This document shows, piece after piece, positions 62,598-64,000 of a DNA stretch of 64,000 nt. Source of the DNA: Saccharopolyspora elongata (lineage in GTDB: Bacteria; Actinomycetota; Actinomycetes; Mycobacteriales; Pseudonocardiaceae); the NCBI RefSeq assembly GCF_004348985.1, contig NZ_SMKW01000029.1, positions 50,914 through 114,913 on the forward strand, given 5' to 3'. The position numbers and the translations under genes are program-made. The notes under the pieces are model-generated. The model ran no database searches, had not been told where the DNA came from, and saw nothing but the letters and a program-made list of their open reading frames with translations. Every line of letters begins with the position of its first letter. Position 1 is the stretch's first letter.

Positions 62598-63353
62598 GTG
62601 ACGACGAGAAACTGCCTGGTCACCGGCGCCGGTAGGGGCATCGGTCGCGCCATCGCCCAGCGACTTTCCGAATCCGGCAACCGCGTCGCGCTCACCGCGC
62701 GAAGCGCCGGGGAGCTCGCCGAGGCCGCCGCGCGGCTGCCCGGACCGGCGCTCGACCTGCCCGCCGACCTCGCCGACGCGCTGGCCCCGGACCGCGTTTT
62801 CGACGCGGTCGAACGCGAATGGGGACCGGTCGAGGTCCTGGTGCTCAACGCGGGCACCGCGACCTCGGCACCGCTGACCGCGACGACCGACGACGACTGG
62901 GAACGCGCGCTGCAGATCAACCTGACCGCGCCGTTCCGCTTCCTGCGCCGGGCGGTTCCGGCGATGGTCGAACGCGGCTTCGGCCGGATCGTGGTGATCG
63001 CGTCGATGGCCGCCAAGCGCGGCGACCCCTACGTCAGCGCCTACACCGCCAGCAAGCACGGCGTGCTCGGGCTGGTGCGCTCGGCCGCCGCGGAGCTGGC
63101 CAGGACGGGTGTCACGGTCAACGCCGTGTGCCCCGGCTTCGTCGACACGCCGATGACCGAACGCACCATCGACAACATCACCGCCAAGACCGGGCGGAGC
63201 GCGCAACAGGCCCGCAGCGCGCTGGAGGGCCGGCAGCCCATCGGCCGGCTGATCAGCCCGGACGAGGTCGCCGACGTCGTGGAGCTGTGCGTGCGCAACG
63301 CCGCGATCAACGGACAAGCGATCACTGTGGACGGAGGAGCGGTGCAATCATGA
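62598..63353 (+). CDS. SDR, 3-hydroxyacyl-CoA dehydrogenase-like
   Basis: A 251-residue FabG-type SDR: CLVTGAGRGIGRAIAQRL, LNAG, VVIASMAAKRGDPYVSAYTASKHGV with Ser, Tyr and Lys in place, and NGQAITVDGG. GTG 62598 is the only sensible start. Coupled to RidA by an ATGA overlap and divergent from the monooxygenase/reductase. Likely oxidises the hydroxyacyl-CoA made by the hydratase. Confidence 0.85.
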   Translation: MTTRNCLVTGAGRGIGRAIAQRLSESGNRVALTARSAGELAEAAARLPGPALDLPADLADALAPDRVFDAVEREWGPVEVLVLNAGTATSAPLTATTDDDWERALQINLTAPFRFLRRAVPAMVERGFGRIVVIASMAAKRGDPYVSAYTASKHGVLGLVRSAAAELARTGVTVNAVCPGFVDTPMTERTIDNITAKTGRSAQQARSALEGRQPIGRLISPDEVADVVELCVRNAAINGQAITVDGGAVQS

Positions 63354-63751
63354 CCATCGAACGGATCAACCCCGCGGAACTGGCCCGCCCGGCGGGTTTC
63401 TCGCACGCCGTGGTGGCCTCGGACTGCCGCCTGGTGTTCCTGGCCGGGCAGACCGCGCTCGACGCCGACGGCAAGATCGTCGGGGACGGCGTCGTCGCGC
63501 AGTTCCGGCAGGCGCTGGGCAACCTGCTCACCGCGCTGCGCGCCGCCGGGGGCCGCCCCGAGCAGGTGACCGAGCTGACCGTCTACATCGTGGACGTGGA
63601 CGACTACCGCGCGCACGCCCGGGAAATCGGCGCGGTGTGGCGCGAACTCGCCGGACGGGACTACCCGGCGATGGCCGGGATCGGCGTCCAGCGCCTCTGG
63701 GACACCGAGGCGCTGGTCGAGATCAAGGGCACCGCCGCGATCCCCGTCTAA
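63350..63751 (+). CDS. RidA/YjgF-family imine/enamine deaminase
   Basis: A 133-residue RidA protein: GFSHAVVASDCRLVFLAGQTALDADGKIVG, FRQALGNLLTALRAAGG, LTVYIVDVDDYRAHAREIG and a C-terminal PAMAGIGVQRLWDTEALVEIKG. The usual Arg that binds carboxylates is not in its standard RxxxxV position, which reads GVQRLWDTEA, so substrate range may differ. Coupled to the SDR. Within this pathway it could hydrolyse the enamine nitrogen left on the ring after dearomatisation. Confidence 0.82.
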   Translation: MTIERINPAELARPAGFSHAVVASDCRLVFLAGQTALDADGKIVGDGVVAQFRQALGNLLTALRAAGGRPEQVTELTVYIVDVDDYRAHAREIGAVWRELAGRDYPAMAGIGVQRLWDTEALVEIKGTAAIPV

Positions 63752-63801
63752 GCGCAATGCCGGTCGTTTAGGTTGTCGCGTGGCCGGTATCCTGCGTACT
63801 T

Positions 63802-64000
63802 GTGGATCTTGAGGCAGGTGCGGGCGCGGGTGTCAGCGTGGCCGATCGGGCCGCCGTCGGCGTGCTGACCCGAACGTTCCCTGTGGAATTGGTCGATCGA
63901 GTTATTGATCAGTACTGGCGTAGGGAACAGCGGACCCGCGCACTGCCCGCCCGGCTGATGTTCTACTTCACGCTGGTCTTGTGCCTGTTTCCGCACGAGT
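63802..64000 (+). mobile_element. IS4-type transposase, N-terminal part (runs off window)
   Basis: From GTG 63802 the frame reads VGVLTRTFPVELVDRVIDQY, then RTRALPARLMFYFTLVLCLF and PHE at the window edge, the N-terminal domain typical of IS4-family transposases. The DDE domain lies outside. The IS left end should lie in 63752-63801, downstream of ridA; I cannot define its inverted repeat without the other end. Confidence 0.75.

Noticed and set aside
60149..63016. Longer 955-codon version of the 2-aminobenzoyl-CoA monooxygenase/reductase
   Set aside because: The extra N-terminus is antisense to the divergent SDR. GTG 62515 with AAGGAG and the immediate GGGPGG motif gives the natural start.

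Overview
The window is high-GC DNA (mostly GC at third codon positions, many GTG starts, many 4-bp ATGA/GTGA gene overlaps) from an actinomycete, most plausibly of the Pseudonocardiales/Mycobacteriales type. Steroid-degradation genes of the KstR2 regulon, an F420-type luciferase-like oxidoreductase, PucR/CdaR regulators and DUF2867/DUF1737-type proteins all fit this. I cannot fix the genus from sequence alone. No rRNA, tRNA or CRISPR array was seen.

0-16 kb is a steroid C/D-ring (HIP) catabolism region. It holds a partial ipdF-like SDR, an enoyl-CoA hydratase with a two-subunit acyl-CoA dehydrogenase pair, kstR2 and fadD3. Five 14-bp sites match, or are close to, the KstR2 operator AnCAAGnnCTTGnT. 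Two sites are perfect; one of these sits in front of an SDR / alpha-beta hydrolase / Baeyer-Villiger monooxygenase operon, which suggests an extra oxidative ring-opening branch. A degenerate site precedes a second operon of an F420-type oxidoreductase, two NTF2-like proteins and three SDRs, two of which lack catalytic residues.

16-25.7 kb is mixed. A truncated, frameshifted xanthine-dehydrogenase-type gene is joined head-to-head to a truncated PucR gene. An intact CdaR-type regulator is divergent from a Tat-exported FAD dehydrogenase. A NarL-type two-component pair is followed by a membrane acyltransferase.

25.7-36.8 kb looks like a copper/sulfane-sulfur resistance island: BlaI-M56 protease, a CsoR/CstR-like sensor with a persulfide dioxygenase-rhodanese, a second rhodanese and a TauE exporter, then copZ, a His-rich secreted protein and copA. 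It is flanked by a TetR C-terminal remnant and an NlpC/P60 N-terminal remnant. Operators for the CsoR type and for a putative BlaI type (TACTA-N7-TAGTA) are visible.

36.8-52.6 kb carries a LacI-controlled histidinol-dehydrogenase-like enzyme with an MHS transporter, a photolyase, small hypothetical genes, and an IS200/IS605-type element (both tnpA and tnpB broken) sitting inside the operator of a divergent tetR. A Tat-exported beta-propeller, a BMP lipoprotein divergent from a deaminase, an AraC regulator and a Bcr/CflA exporter follow.

52.8-63.75 kb encodes tryptophan degradation through anthranilate: tryptophan 2,3-dioxygenase, kynureninase, 2-aminobenzoate-CoA ligase, 2-aminobenzoyl-CoA monooxygenase/reductase, then beta-oxidation-like enzymes (enoyl-CoA hydratase, acyl-CoA dehydrogenase, SDR) and a RidA deaminase. 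A shared ACGRCMGTCAA-containing operator in two promoters ties the CoA branch together. The window ends inside an IS4-type transposase gene. Dispersed perfect hairpins and TTTCGCGCGAAA-centred palindromes mark several operon ends.
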